Part shown: piece by piece, positions 52,532 to 61,897 of the stretch
Position numbering within the stretch: position 1 is the first letter of the stretch
Layout of the letters: every line of letters begins with the position of its first letter
Source of the DNA: an uncultured Muribaculaceae bacterium
Lineage (GTDB): Bacteria > Bacteroidota > Bacteroidia > Bacteroidales > Muribaculaceae
Direction of reading: 5' to 3'
Length of the DNA stretch: 64,000 nt
NCBI GenBank assembly: GCA_910579995.1
Contig: CAJTWH010000001.1
Coordinates: forward strand, 142,884 to 206,883
The notes under the pieces: generated by a model
What the model was told of the DNA's origin: nothing
Databases searched by the model: none
The model's input: the letters and a program-made list of their open reading frames with translations, nothing else
Made by a program: the position numbers and the translations under genes

Positions 52532-52566
52532 ATTTACAGGAAAGGCCGCCGGCCTTTCCTGTAAAT
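52532..52566 (-). terminator. 16-bp perfect hairpin between fabD and the kinase gene
   Basis: ATTTACAGGAAAGGCC (52532-52547) pairs perfectly with 52551-52566 around a three-base loop. It lies 8 bp after the fabD stop and 17 bp before the kinase start on the same strand. It probably ends fabD transcription, or acts as an attenuator for the kinase operon. No standard promoter box fits in the rest of the gap. Confidence 0.8.
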
Positions 52567-52574
52567 TATGTGGA

Positions 52575-53450
52575 TTATTGCATGCCGCTTACGGCAACGC
52601 CGGGAGCGATTTTGCTTACGAGGCCTTGGAGCACTTTGCCCGGGCCGAGTTCTACAAATTCGGTGGCGCCGTCGGCAACCATGTTGCGTACGGTCTGTGT
52701 CCAGCGTACGGGAGCTGTGAGCTGAGCCACGAGGTTGGCTTTGATTTCTGCCGGATCGGTGTGGGGCAGCGCGTCAACGTTCTGGAATACAGGGCAGATC
52801 GGAGTGTGGATTTCGGTAGCCTCGATAGCTGCTGCGAGCTCTGCGCGGGCGGGCTCCATGCAGGGCGAGTGGAATGCACCGCCTACTTTGAGCTTAAGGG
52901 CTCGCTTAGCTCCGGCAGCCTTGAGTTCTTCGCAGGCTTTGTCTATACCTTCAACCTCGCCTGAGATTACAATCTGGCCGGGGCAGTTGTAGTTTGCGCA
53001 TACTACACCGTCGATACCGGCGCAGATCTCCTCAACTTTTTCATCGGGGAGAGCTATTACGGCTGCCATGGTGGATTCTTTCATCTCGCAAGCTTTCTGC
53101 ATTGCGTTGGCACGGGCTGCCACGAGGCGCAGGCCGTCTTCAAATGAGAGAGCACCGGCGGCGGTGAGGGCTGAGAATTCGCCCAAAGAGTGGCCGGCTA
53201 CCATGTCGGGCTTGAAGTCTGCGCCAAGAGATTTGGCCAGAAGAACCGAGTGGATGAATATGGCCGGCTGGGTGACGGCAGTCTTGCGAAGGTCTTCATC
53301 TGTGCCGTCAAACATAAGGTCAGTAATGCGGAAGCCTAAGATTTCGTTGGCTTTCTCAAAGAGTTCGCGGGCTTCTGCGCAGTTTTCGTAGAGGTCTTTG
53401 CCCATACCTACGAATTGTGCACCCTGCCCGGGGAATACATACGCTTTCAT
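52575..53450 (-). CDS. fabD: Malonyl-CoA:ACP transacylase
   Basis: FabD loads malonyl groups onto acyl carrier protein for fatty acid synthesis. The 291-residue protein has FPGQGAQFVGMG near the start, catalytic Ser88 in AGHSLGEFSAL, and the His in GGAFHSPCM. A minus-strand TAACTTTG box (53488-53495) lies upstream. It stands alone, with a strong hairpin after it. Divergent from tatA. Confidence 0.96.
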   Translation of the reverse strand: MKAYVFPGQGAQFVGMGKDLYENCAEARELFEKANEILGFRITDLMFDGTDEDLRKTAVTQPAIFIHSVLLAKSLGADFKPDMVAGHSLGEFSALTAAGALSFEDGLRLVAARANAMQKACEMKESTMAAVIALPDEKVEEICAGIDGVVCANYNCPGQIVISGEVEGIDKACEELKAAGAKRALKLKVGGAFHSPCMEPARAELAAAIEATEIHTPICPVFQNVDALPHTDPAEIKANLVAQLTAPVRWTQTVRNMVADGATEFVELGPGKVLQGLVSKIAPGVAVSGMQ

Positions 53451-53487
53451 TATGCGATTGGTTTATAATAAGTCTTAAAAATTACGG

Positions 53488-53495
53488 CAAAGTTA
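53488..53495 (-). promoter_or_regulatory. -7 box for fabD
   Basis: Minus-strand TAACTTTG, 37 bp before the fabD ATG; the -33 element is not clear. Confidence 0.55.
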
Positions 53496-53555
53496 GTGAT
53501 TTTCGCCCAATAATTTGTAATTTTACGATTTGAAAACGAATTATAGCCTCTATTT

Positions 53556-53792
53556 ATGTGCAATACCGTAATTTTACCTCTTTTCTTAGGCAATATGCGT
53601 GGCTGGGAGTGGATAGTGATTCTCCTCGTTGTCTTGCTCCTCTTCGGGGGTAAGAAGATACCTGAGCTCATGCGTGGCCTCGGCAAGGGCGTACATTCTT
53701 TCCGCAAGGGTATGCAGGAAGCGCGGGATGAGATGAACAAGCCTCTCGACGATAATTCTACCGAAAACACTCAAGACAAGGACGCCAAGTGA
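53556..53792 (+). CDS. tatA: Twin-arginine translocase subunit TatA/E
   Basis: A 78-residue protein with one membrane helix ([12 protein letters not shown]), the hinge Gly and the amphipathic helix motif [16 protein letters not shown], then an acidic tail. The ATG at 53556 gives a short hydrophobic leader, as in some Bacteroidota TatA; the internal ATG at 53595 (MRGWEW) would give the canonical length. It begins a four-gene operon and overlaps tatC by GTGA. Confidence 0.92.
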   Translation: MCNTVILPLFLGNMRGWEWIVILLVVLLLFGGKKIPELMRGLGKGVHSFRKGMQEARDEMNKPLDDNSTENTQDKDAK

Positions 53793-54574
53793 CATCCGAC
53801 GACAGTGCCTCTTTCTGGGATCACCTCGATGTGCTCCGCGGAGTGCTGCTGAGGATTCTTGCTGTGATGGCCGTGCTCGGCGTGGGCGCTTTCATCGCCA
53901 TGCCGTGGATTTTCGATAACGTGATAATGGCACCGTGCTCGGCTGATTTCCCTACTTACGCCCTTTTCAATCGCATTTCCGAATTGATGGGAGAAGATGG
54001 GGCCGGCGCTTTTGATGTGAATATAGTGAGCATAGAGCTTGCCTCGCAGCTGATGATTCATTTCTCATCCGCTTGCTGGGTAGCCCTTATTGCTGCTTTC
54101 CCTATTGTGATATATCTGCTGTGGGGTTTTGTGTCGCCCGCTCTTTATCCTCACGAACGCAGGGGGATACGCTCGGCTTTTCTTTTCGGAAATCTGATGT
54201 TTTATCTCGGTGTGGTGACAGGTTATTATCTCGTCTTTCCTCTGGCTCTCAGATTTTTGGCCACTTATAGATTAAGCGATGTGATAGAGCCGATAGTATC
54301 GTTGAGCTCGTACATGGATAATTTCTTTACCCTGCTGCTGATGATGGGGGCGGTGTTCGAATTGCCCCTTGTGGCTTGGCTGCTCGGAAAGATGGGCCTG
54401 CTTACACGCGGCTTTTTCAAAACTTACCGTCGCCATGCCATAGTCGTCCTTCTGATTGTGGCAGCTTTGATAACTCCTACCGGCGATCCTTTTACACTCT
54501 TCCTCGTATTTATCCCTATCTATGCCCTCTGGGAGGGCAGCGCACGCCTCGTACCGGCCGACAGTGAATCATGA
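53789..54574 (+). CDS. tatC: Twin-arginine translocase subunit TatC
   Basis: A 261-residue membrane protein with six helices. The start [15 protein letters not shown] corresponds to the signal-peptide-binding N-terminal region of TatC (usual HLxELRxR), with [16 protein letters not shown] later. It begins at a GTG that overlaps the tatA stop by 4 bp. With TatA it exports folded proteins across the inner membrane; the missing TatB is normal for this phylum. Confidence 0.92.
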   Translation: MTSDDSASFWDHLDVLRGVLLRILAVMAVLGVGAFIAMPWIFDNVIMAPCSADFPTYALFNRISELMGEDGAGAFDVNIVSIELASQLMIHFSSACWVALIAAFPIVIYLLWGFVSPALYPHERRGIRSAFLFGNLMFYLGVVTGYYLVFPLALRFLATYRLSDVIEPIVSLSSYMDNFFTLLLMMGAVFELPLVAWLLGKMGLLTRGFFKTYRRHAIVVLLIVAALITPTGDPFTLFLVFIPIYALWEGSARLVPADSES

Positions 54575-55734
54575 AACTACTCATCCGTATCCTAATCGCA
54601 ATCGCGCTCGGCATTGCTGCCGGTTTTGTGCTTCCTGAGTGGGCTGCACGCCTTTTCGCTACTTTCAATTCGATATTCAGCAGTTTTCTCAATTTTGTGA
54701 TACCATTGCTGATAGTCGCTTTCATCGCTCCAGCCATAGCCGATATAGGCCGGCGCGCCGGTGCTATGCTTGGGGTGACTGTCGCTATCGCCTACGCCAT
54801 GACTTTCGGCTCGGGTATGTTGGCTTATTTCACGGCCGAGCTGACTTTCCCATCGCTGATAGGAGAAACCACTGCTGCGCCTGAGACTATATCGGGCATG
54901 GCTCCGAAGCCATTTTTTACGTTGGCTATCGAGCCGCTTATGACGGTGACATCCTCGCTTGTGCTCGCGTTCGTGCTCGGCTTCGGTTGTGCTGTTCTCG
55001 GCAGTTCTGCCGAAAAACTCAAGGAGGTGATAAATGACTTCCGCAATGTGATAAATCTGATTATCGGCCGTATCATTGTGCCGTTGCTGCCGCTGTATAT
55101 TTTCGGAATCTTCCTGTCTATGACCATGGAGGGGGCTGTGGCTCCGGTGCTGATGACATTTGTCAAGATAATTGCTGTGATATTTGCTCTCCATGTGGCT
55201 GTGCTTGTGATTCAATATCTCATAGCAGCCATGTTCAGCGGCTACAATCCTTTCAAAGCTTTGTGGACTATGCTGCCGGCATATATGACCGCTCTCGGCA
55301 CGCAATCGTCTGCCGCCACCATACCGGTAACTCTCGAAAGAACCATAAAGATGGGTGTGAGCCGCGACGTGGCCGGTTTTGTGATACCTCTGTGTGCTAC
55401 AATCCACATGTCGGGGTCTACGCTAAAGATTGTATCTTGTGCGGTGGCCTTGATGATTGTGCGTGATTTGCCTTTCGACGCCATGATGTTCGCCGGATTC
55501 ATAGCCATGCTCGGTGTGACGATTGTGGCCGCTCCCGGTGTGCCCGGAGGTGCCATCATGGCCTCCCTCGGTTTGCTCAGCGGTATGTTGGGATTCTCAG
55601 AGGCTGACAATGCTCTTATGATAGCACTTTATATTGCTATGGACAGCTTCGGCACAGCATGCAACATCACCGGCGACGGGGCTATAGCTCAGATTGTCGA
55701 CCGTTTTTTCGGACGCAGAAAGCTGACTTGTTAA
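54571..55734 (+). CDS. SLC1-family dicarboxylate/amino acid:cation symporter
   Basis: A 387-residue carrier of the DctA/GltP family. It has the serine-rich segment GTQSSAATIPVT, a GSTL motif and AMDSFGTACNITGDG near the end, which form the substrate and sodium sites. Length is a little short (usual 400-430). It overlaps tatC by ATGA and precedes the malic enzyme gene, so uptake of malate or a similar dicarboxylate is likely (inference). Confidence 0.85.
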   Translation: MKLLIRILIAIALGIAAGFVLPEWAARLFATFNSIFSSFLNFVIPLLIVAFIAPAIADIGRRAGAMLGVTVAIAYAMTFGSGMLAYFTAELTFPSLIGETTAAPETISGMAPKPFFTLAIEPLMTVTSSLVLAFVLGFGCAVLGSSAEKLKEVINDFRNVINLIIGRIIVPLLPLYIFGIFLSMTMEGAVAPVLMTFVKIIAVIFALHVAVLVIQYLIAAMFSGYNPFKALWTMLPAYMTALGTQSSAATIPVTLERTIKMGVSRDVAGFVIPLCATIHMSGSTLKIVSCAVALMIVRDLPFDAMMFAGFIAMLGVTIVAAPGVPGGAIMASLGLLSGMLGFSEADNALMIALYIAMDSFGTACNITGDGAIAQIVDRFFGRRKLTC

Positions 55735-55765
55735 ACTAAGTTGGAGCTTCGTGTGTTATCTTTGT

Positions 55766-57103
55766 ATGAAAACGAAGATAACACAAAATATGCGGGCACA
55801 GGCTTTGGCATACCATCGCTACCCCCGCCCCGGCAAGATAGAGATAGTCCCTACCAAACCGTTCTATACACCTCACGATCTTTCGCTGGCTTATTCGCCC
55901 GGCGTAGCTTACCCTTGTCTTGAAATCGCCGATGATTCCGATAATGTATATCGGTATACAGGTCGAGGAAATACCGTGGCCGTGATATCAAACGGCACAG
56001 CTGTGCTTGGCCTCGGCAATATCGGTGCTCTGGCAGCTAAGCCGGTTATGGAGGGCAAGGCTTTGCTCTTCAAAATCTTTGCGGGTCTTGACGCTTTTGA
56101 TGTCGAGATTGATGAGAGCGATCCTAAGAAATTTATAGATATTGTAAAGTCTCTCGCTCCGACATTCGGCGGCATTAATCTTGAAGATATCAAGGCTCCG
56201 GAGTGCTTTGAGATTGAGAAAGGTCTTGTGGGGCAATGTGGAATCCCCGTCATGCACGACGATCAACATGGCACGGCCGTAATCGTAGGAGCGGCGCTTA
56301 TAAATGCTCTCGAAGTGCAGAGTAAGAAAATCGAAGATATCCGTCTTGTGGTGAATGGCGCAGGAGCGGCTGCAATTGCCTGCACGCGCCTGATGTGTGC
56401 GTTGGGTGTGCGCCGCGAGAATCTTGTCATGTGCGACAGTAAAGGCGCTATCACTACTGCCCGTAGCGGTTTGAATCCTCAGAAACAGGAGTTTGCAAGC
56501 GACAGGACTGATGTCGTAACGCTTGGCGACGCCGTAAAAGGCGCAGATGTATTTGTCGGCCTTTCGGTGGCGGATGTCCTCTCTCCTGAGATGTTGGCTA
56601 CTATGGCTGATAAACCGGTTGTATTTGCCCTTGCCAATCCCGACCCGGAGATTTCGCGCGACAAAGCCCTTGCTACGCGCAAGGATCTCGTATATGCCAC
56701 AGGCCGGTCGGACTATCCTAATCAGATCAATAATGTGCTCGGATTCCCCTATATTTTCCGTGCCGCCCTCGACTGCCGTGCCACCGAAATCAATGAGGCA
56801 ATGAAACTCGCTGCAGCGCACGCCATCGCCGCCCTGGCCCGCGAGCCTGCATCGAAGCAGGTGAAAGACCTGTATCCTGATGAAAATCTGACTTTCGGCC
56901 CTGAGTATATCTTGCCAAAACCCTTCGACCGGAGATTGCTTTCTACAGTGCCGCCGGCAATTGTCAAGGCTGCTATGGAAAGCGGTGTGAGCAAGCGTCC
57001 TATCGAAGAGCTTGAGCGCTACGGCCGTATGCTCCGTCGGTATGTGGTAGACTCTGACAAAGCTCTGCGCGCCTTCCTCGTCGCTTCAGCCACGGGCAGT
57101 TAA
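55766..57103 (+). CDS. Malic enzyme lacking the phosphotransacetylase-like domain
   Basis: About 445 residues. Malic N-terminal domain (TKPFYTPHDLSLAYSPGVAYPCLEI, GNIGALAAKPVMEGKA) and NAD(P) domain (VVNGAGAAAIACTRL, ANPDPEIS) are complete. The common Bacteroidota form is about 760 residues with a C-terminal phosphotransacetylase-like half, which is absent here. Starts at 55766 (MKTKITQN) or 55790 (MRAQALAYH) are both possible; a TATCTTTG box at 55757-55764 favours 55790. The 3' end overlaps the convergent polymerase gene by 104 bp. It makes pyruvate from malate, which fits the carrier upstream. Confidence 0.85.
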   Translation: MKTKITQNMRAQALAYHRYPRPGKIEIVPTKPFYTPHDLSLAYSPGVAYPCLEIADDSDNVYRYTGRGNTVAVISNGTAVLGLGNIGALAAKPVMEGKALLFKIFAGLDAFDVEIDESDPKKFIDIVKSLAPTFGGINLEDIKAPECFEIEKGLVGQCGIPVMHDDQHGTAVIVGAALINALEVQSKKIEDIRLVVNGAGAAAIACTRLMCALGVRRENLVMCDSKGAITTARSGLNPQKQEFASDRTDVVTLGDAVKGADVFVGLSVADVLSPEMLATMADKPVVFALANPDPEISRDKALATRKDLVYATGRSDYPNQINNVLGFPYIFRAALDCRATEINEAMKLAAAHAIAALAREPASKQVKDLYPDENLTFGPEYILPKPFDRRLLSTVPPAIVKAAMESGVSKRPIEELERYGRMLRRYVVDSDKALRAFLVASATGS

Positions 57104-58535
57104 AGCCCAACTTGTCGCGCTCGGCAAGTATGGGAATGGCGAAGGATATGGCAAGCAATATCGCTCCATCGGGCATATTGAGCAGAGAGTAACCTCCAAA
57201 TCCGCAGAAAAAGCTGAACACAAGGTTTGAGAAATAGAGATATGCATATTTCAATTTTCTGATCAGATAATATAGATATAAATATATACCGGTTATTACT
57301 ACCAAGCCCAAGATGCCCATGTGTAGATATATATTAACTTGTGATATTTCTGTAAAAGCGGTCACTTCTTCTGCTTTTTCGATGTCAGTATAGTATTCAT
57401 TGTCAATGATATACTGATTTAGAGTTGTCCTGTTTGGATGCAAAAAACCAAGCCCGATAAGCTCTCGGTGCTCACGCTCTACAATCTCAACCTTAGGTAT
57501 TACCTGCGCCATTCGTCCGGAGCCGAATTCTGCGATATCCTCTGCATCTACAGCATTATAAATAAGTAGAAACTGGTCGATGCTCGATTTTATGCGCAGG
57601 CCTGATTGTATGGCATCTCCTTTAATCTGCGTAGGTAACAAACCGTCTATAAAATACATTATTGGCAGTAACACTAAAACCATTACACCCCATGTAAGGA
57701 TTTTGCGTAGCGAACCTTGTAAAAAGATGAATACGGCAACAAAAGCTATAAGTACCGTAAATGTCTGGGAGGCAGCAAAAGAACCTGCAAAAAGTGCCCA
57801 CTGCCACCAATGCAGTCTATAATTACGGATAATCGGGATAAAGACAAGTATATAAAGAAAAATCCCGGCGGGATAGATACGGTAAAAATTGCCAGAAAAC
57901 GGATGAAATGCCGGGTCATAAAATGTTGAGTTGTTGTTTAGCGAATCTTTTGCTATAAGGATGTGGCCACATATCACAAAACTATCCAATATATAGAATA
58001 TGGCTGTAAGAAGCATATATGGAAATAGCCTGCGGATGAATGTGTCAAAGTTGAATTCTATACCGGAAAATATAGCAAAAGGAACTATTATACAGAATAT
58101 ATACCAATATCTGTGCATCGTTAATATCTGTATCGACAGGCTTTCAACAGATAGAAATGATATAACGAGTGTGAATATGGCCATAGCGCACAAGGCTACA
58201 AGCGTCTTTTTAAGTATGGGTGGTTTGCGGTAGACAAACCACAACAGGAAAGAAGCGAGCAACACTATGTCTGCAATCCAAACTGGCAGAAAACTCACAA
58301 CGTAGAGCCCGAAGCCACCGAAAAAATATGTTAGCATTATCATGAAGTCATAGCGGTCATGACGCCATGCATGCGCAAGGAATAGAATTGATATGGCCAA
58401 GGCAGGCCATAGCTCAAGCCCCACAAGATCAAGCGACAGCATGAACAGCAGCGGCGTGCGCCACCATCCCCGCTCAAGGGGGAGGTAGGGCTTCGCCGTT
58501 TGTGTGGTTTCTGCTTGTGCTGCCGTAGCTGTCAT
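57000..58535 (-). CDS. Wzy-like O-antigen/capsule polymerase
   Basis: A 511-residue membrane protein with about twelve helices and one large loop (residues about 320-385), the usual form of O-antigen polymerases or ligases. Sequence similarity within this family is low, so the call rests on topology and neighbours. The last 34 residues (after LAERDKLGF) are encoded opposite the malic enzyme gene and are hydrophilic, as if the frame had run into foreign sequence. It shares one base with the upstream kinase gene. Confidence 0.7.
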   Translation of the reverse strand: MTATAAQAETTQTAKPYLPLERGWWRTPLLFMLSLDLVGLELWPALAISILFLAHAWRHDRYDFMIMLTYFFGGFGLYVVSFLPVWIADIVLLASFLLWFVYRKPPILKKTLVALCAMAIFTLVISFLSVESLSIQILTMHRYWYIFCIIVPFAIFSGIEFNFDTFIRRLFPYMLLTAIFYILDSFVICGHILIAKDSLNNNSTFYDPAFHPFSGNFYRIYPAGIFLYILVFIPIIRNYRLHWWQWALFAGSFAASQTFTVLIAFVAVFIFLQGSLRKILTWGVMVLVLLPIMYFIDGLLPTQIKGDAIQSGLRIKSSIDQFLLIYNAVDAEDIAEFGSGRMAQVIPKVEIVEREHRELIGLGFLHPNRTTLNQYIIDNEYYTDIEKAEEVTAFTEISQVNIYLHMGILGLVVITGIYLYLYYLIRKLKYAYLYFSNLVFSFFCGFGGYSLLNMPDGAILLAISFAIPILAERDKLGFNCPWLKRRGRRAELCQSLPHTDGAYGRSAQALR

Positions 58536-60826
58536 CAGCGGTGCGATTTTTTGCGGCCGTAGCCGTAGGTCTTGTTGGCGGCTGAGCCGTTGATAACAAG
58601 CGACAATTTCTTAAGTCGCTTGCGGTCGTAGATATCGTTTACTTCGGCAAGGTCGCTTAGCGATGTATAGTTGGCGCGGCATACATAGATGGCGGCGTCG
58701 GCTATACGGTCGAGTGTGAATGTGTCGCTCACAAGTCCGATAGGTGCGGTGTCCACGATGATATAGTCGTAGAGATTGCGCAGCTGTGCAAAGAGGTCGT
58801 CTACTTTGTTCGACAGCAGGAGTTCTGCAGGGTTGGGCGGAACGGGGCCGGCGACAATAACGTCGAGACCTTTCACATCGTTTACTTGTGATATCATCGA
58901 GTCTATAGTTATACTGTCGCTTGACAGATATTGAGTCAAGCCGAAGCGGGGCGACATATCGAGATAGTCGGCAAGACGCGGGTTGCGGATATCCATGCCG
59001 ATAAGAAGCACTTTCTTGCCCAAGAGCGCAAGCGAGGCCGCAAGATTGATGGAGATAAACGATTTTCCTTCGCCTGAGGTCGAAGATGTCATCAGCACCA
59101 CTTTGTCGCGCGGGTCATTGAGCACAAAGAGCAGATTGGAGCGCATTAATCTGAAGAGCTCGGCTGTGGCCGTTGTATCTTCCGATGCAACTACAAGCTG
59201 ACGTCCGCTGCGGTCTATGCACATTTCGCCGAGGATAGGCACATCGGTTACTTTCTCTACATCCTGACGGGTTTCGAAACGGTTGTGATATATCTTGCGC
59301 AGATAGAGCCATACCGGCGGTATCAGCAGGCCGAAGAACAGAGCAAGAATGGCTATTATTTTGTTTCCCAAGCCAAGTGGCTCGCTGAATGTGAAAGCCT
59401 CGTCGATAATCTGGCCTTTAGGTGTGGTGTTGGCCATCATCATGGAGTTTTGCTCACGATATTTGAGCAAGTAGAGATATAGCTCTGATTGCACCATCTG
59501 CTGACGGAGCATGTCGGCATATTCGCGTTCACTGCCGGGCACTTTCGAGAGCGCGCCACCGGCGTCGTTGTATTCGCGCTGTAGGTCGTTTACAGCGATC
59601 TGCTGTTGGCCTGCAGCATTGTTGAGTGCCGATATAATATTGGCGCGTGAGAGCGCGATTTGTTCATTGAGTGAGAGAAGAGCAGTGTTGTCTCCTTTCG
59701 CGCTCCGAAGAAGGTCATTGCGGAGGATGATAGTATTGTTATATTCAGCTATTGCATTCTGCAGGCCGGGATTTTCTACGGCTATAGGAATCATCTCATA
59801 AGCATTGGATGGTTTCGAAAGAAATTCTACCGCCATTTTCATGATTTCCTTTTGGGTCTGAGCCTTGAGAAGCTCAGTTTCTATCGCGGCCTTTTTCTCA
59901 GTCTGATACTGCACTTCTACGGTGAGGTCTACAATTCCCTTGTCCTGCTTGTATTTCTGAATCTCAGCCTCGGTGTTGTTGAGTTCGCGGCTTATTAGGG
60001 CAAGACGGTCATCGACAAATTTCGAGGTCAGTTCTCCTTGGGCGTTTTTCTCGCGGAAGCCGCGCATGTTATACTGGGCAATGATATCGTTAAGCACAGC
60101 CTCGCCGAAGTCAGTATTGGGTGTGTTGATACTCAATTGTATCACGTTGCTCTTCTTGTTGGCGATCTCCGCGGCGACATCGAGTGAGAGGTCTTCAGCA
60201 GCTGCGTCGTAACCGCTTACCTGCACGCGAGATACCACATCTTCACCGGCGGGGCAATGTTCAGTCTTGGAAATTGTGAATTGTCCGATTGGAGTGGTGG
60301 CAACATACGGAAGTTCAACATTTTCTACATCAACGACTTTTTTACGGCGAATTTTTGCCGAAATATCAGCTTTACCGTTTTTCGACAGGTCAATCTTGAA
60401 AGTGATTGTTCGCCTCAGTGTATCGGTTATGCCTTCTTGAGGTGTTACCTCTATTGGCCATGTGGGGTATTCGAAAGTCGTTACCAGAGGTTTTCGGCGA
60501 TAATAGTGCTTTATATTAAGACCAAGGTCGCGCACTACATCACGGTAGAGCGAGTGTGATGAAACAATAAAAATTTCATCATCTACCTTGCCGTCAGCGC
60601 CGAAGAGAGAGCCGAGATCGCCCAGGGTCGCTTCCATGGGGTTGCTGTTGTCTTGTGCCACCATAAGGTTGGCTCGCACAGCATATTTAGGCTGTCGGAT
60701 ATAGATGAAGAGGGCTGCTAAAGCAAGGCATACCACCACCGAAATCACAAATAAATACCATTTCTTCATATATTGGCGTACCAATGCGCCCAAATCGATG
60801 AAGTCTGAGTTGTTTGTCTTTGCCAT
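58535..60826 (-). CDS. Polysaccharide chain-length determinant/tyrosine autokinase (Wzc-like)
   Basis: A 763-residue two-part protein. Membrane helices near residues 22-42 and 500-520 flank a periplasmic Wzz-type domain with long coiled coils. The cytoplasmic end is a BY-kinase: Walker A TSSTSGEGKSFISINLA, Walker A' LIGMDIRNPRL and Walker B YDYIIVDTAP. The C-terminal tail is basic with only two Tyr (TYGYG), fewer than in typical Wzc. ATG at 60826 is favoured by the MAKTNN start. It works with the Wza-like exporter 10 bp upstream. Confidence 0.92.
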   Translation of the reverse strand: MAKTNNSDFIDLGALVRQYMKKWYLFVISVVVCLALAALFIYIRQPKYAVRANLMVAQDNSNPMEATLGDLGSLFGADGKVDDEIFIVSSHSLYRDVVRDLGLNIKHYYRRKPLVTTFEYPTWPIEVTPQEGITDTLRRTITFKIDLSKNGKADISAKIRRKKVVDVENVELPYVATTPIGQFTISKTEHCPAGEDVVSRVQVSGYDAAAEDLSLDVAAEIANKKSNVIQLSINTPNTDFGEAVLNDIIAQYNMRGFREKNAQGELTSKFVDDRLALISRELNNTEAEIQKYKQDKGIVDLTVEVQYQTEKKAAIETELLKAQTQKEIMKMAVEFLSKPSNAYEMIPIAVENPGLQNAIAEYNNTIILRNDLLRSAKGDNTALLSLNEQIALSRANIISALNNAAGQQQIAVNDLQREYNDAGGALSKVPGSEREYADMLRQQMVQSELYLYLLKYREQNSMMMANTTPKGQIIDEAFTFSEPLGLGNKIIAILALFFGLLIPPVWLYLRKIYHNRFETRQDVEKVTDVPILGEMCIDRSGRQLVVASEDTTATAELFRLMRSNLLFVLNDPRDKVVLMTSSTSGEGKSFISINLAASLALLGKKVLLIGMDIRNPRLADYLDMSPRFGLTQYLSSDSITIDSMISQVNDVKGLDVIVAGPVPPNPAELLLSNKVDDLFAQLRNLYDYIIVDTAPIGLVSDTFTLDRIADAAIYVCRANYTSLSDLAEVNDIYDRKRLKKLSLVINGSAANKTYGYGRKKSHR

Positions 60827-60836
60827 TTTAATCTGT

Positions 60837-61637
60837 TTACTTGACTGCAAGGGCGATAATCAGAGATGCTACCACTGATGTCGCGCTTACGATGGTGGAT
60901 ATTACCGAGAGTTTGAATGCGTTGTCCTGATTGTATTTTGCGTTCGATTGGCGCACTTTGTTAGGTGTCACATACACATAATCTTTAGGCTGAAGATAGT
61001 AGTAGGGTGAAGTAAGTGCCTCTGAACTGTTAAGGTTGATTCTGCCATATTCACGCTTGCCATCTTTCTCACGAATTATCAATATGTTGGAGCGCTCACC
61101 GTAAGGGGTGAGATCTCCCGCTTGGGCAAGTGCTTCAAGAATTGTGAGGCGCTGACCTTTTACCGATACTGATGTAGGAGCCTGCACTTCCCCGGCTACA
61201 ATTACTTTGAAACTTTCCAATGTCACGGTTACAAGAGGATCTTTGACTGTCGCGGAGATACGGCCTGTCAGGAAGTTTCTAAGACCTTCGACTGTCATAC
61301 CGGCGACATGAAGAGTGCCTAATACTGGAAATACTATATCTCCTTTAGAATCCACACGATAAGTCTGCACTCGGGGAGACGAGGACTGGGTGATGATATC
61401 ACTCTTGGCTGCGTTGGTCATGGGCAGGTTAAAGTCTGCTGTAGCCGCCGGATTTGTGGAGCTTACGCTGATAAAGAGCTCATCATCAGGCTGTATTGTC
61501 GGCATGTATTCGAGTACCGGAAGTTCGCCGGCCTTTTCTTCTTGCAGATCGGTGAAATATGGTAGCACTGTTTTTGAAGAGGAGCATGAGGCCAACAGCA
61601 GGCTCAGTGCGATCAACAGCGGAGTGTATATTTTCAT
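60837..61637 (-). CDS. Polysaccharide export lipoprotein (Wza-like)
   Basis: A 266-residue outer-membrane export protein. Lipoprotein signal ends LLLASCSSS; then a polysaccharide export domain (PDDELFISVSSTNP), an SLBB repeat (VAGEVQAPTSVSVKGQRLTILEALAQAGDLTPYG) and a C-terminal hydrophobic helix (VVASLIIALAVK). First gene of the wza-wzc-wzy operon; a TACCTTTG box lies 62 bp upstream. Confidence 0.92.
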   Translation of the reverse strand: MKIYTPLLIALSLLLASCSSSKTVLPYFTDLQEEKAGELPVLEYMPTIQPDDELFISVSSTNPAATADFNLPMTNAAKSDIITQSSSPRVQTYRVDSKGDIVFPVLGTLHVAGMTVEGLRNFLTGRISATVKDPLVTVTLESFKVIVAGEVQAPTSVSVKGQRLTILEALAQAGDLTPYGERSNILIIREKDGKREYGRINLNSSEALTSPYYYLQPKDYVYVTPNKVRQSNAKYNQDNAFKLSVISTIVSATSVVASLIIALAVK

Positions 61638-61699
61638 GCGGTTCGGTTTGGTGAGTGTGTTTGTGTCGTTATATTAACGTGTGATAAATAAATATATTG

Positions 61700-61707
61700 C
61701 AAAGGTA
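61700..61707 (-). promoter_or_regulatory. -7 box for the capsule export operon
   Basis: Minus-strand TACCTTTG, preceded by a run of T. It lies in the 260-bp gap 61638-61897, which holds no other feature I can support. Confidence 0.6.
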
Positions 61708-61897
61708 CAAAAAAAAATCACATGCTTATTTCTGATAGCTAAAAATGGAAACACCTTGCATAGGGATGTCGCTTTTTGTATTCTCTGTTGTATAAGTGAG
61801 TCCGCAATACACGTCCGGAATACTTCGACGATGCCTCCCATCTAAATTCTACGGGCGCGACAGTTTTCTCAAAAGAAATTGCCGGTAGGTTGTCACA

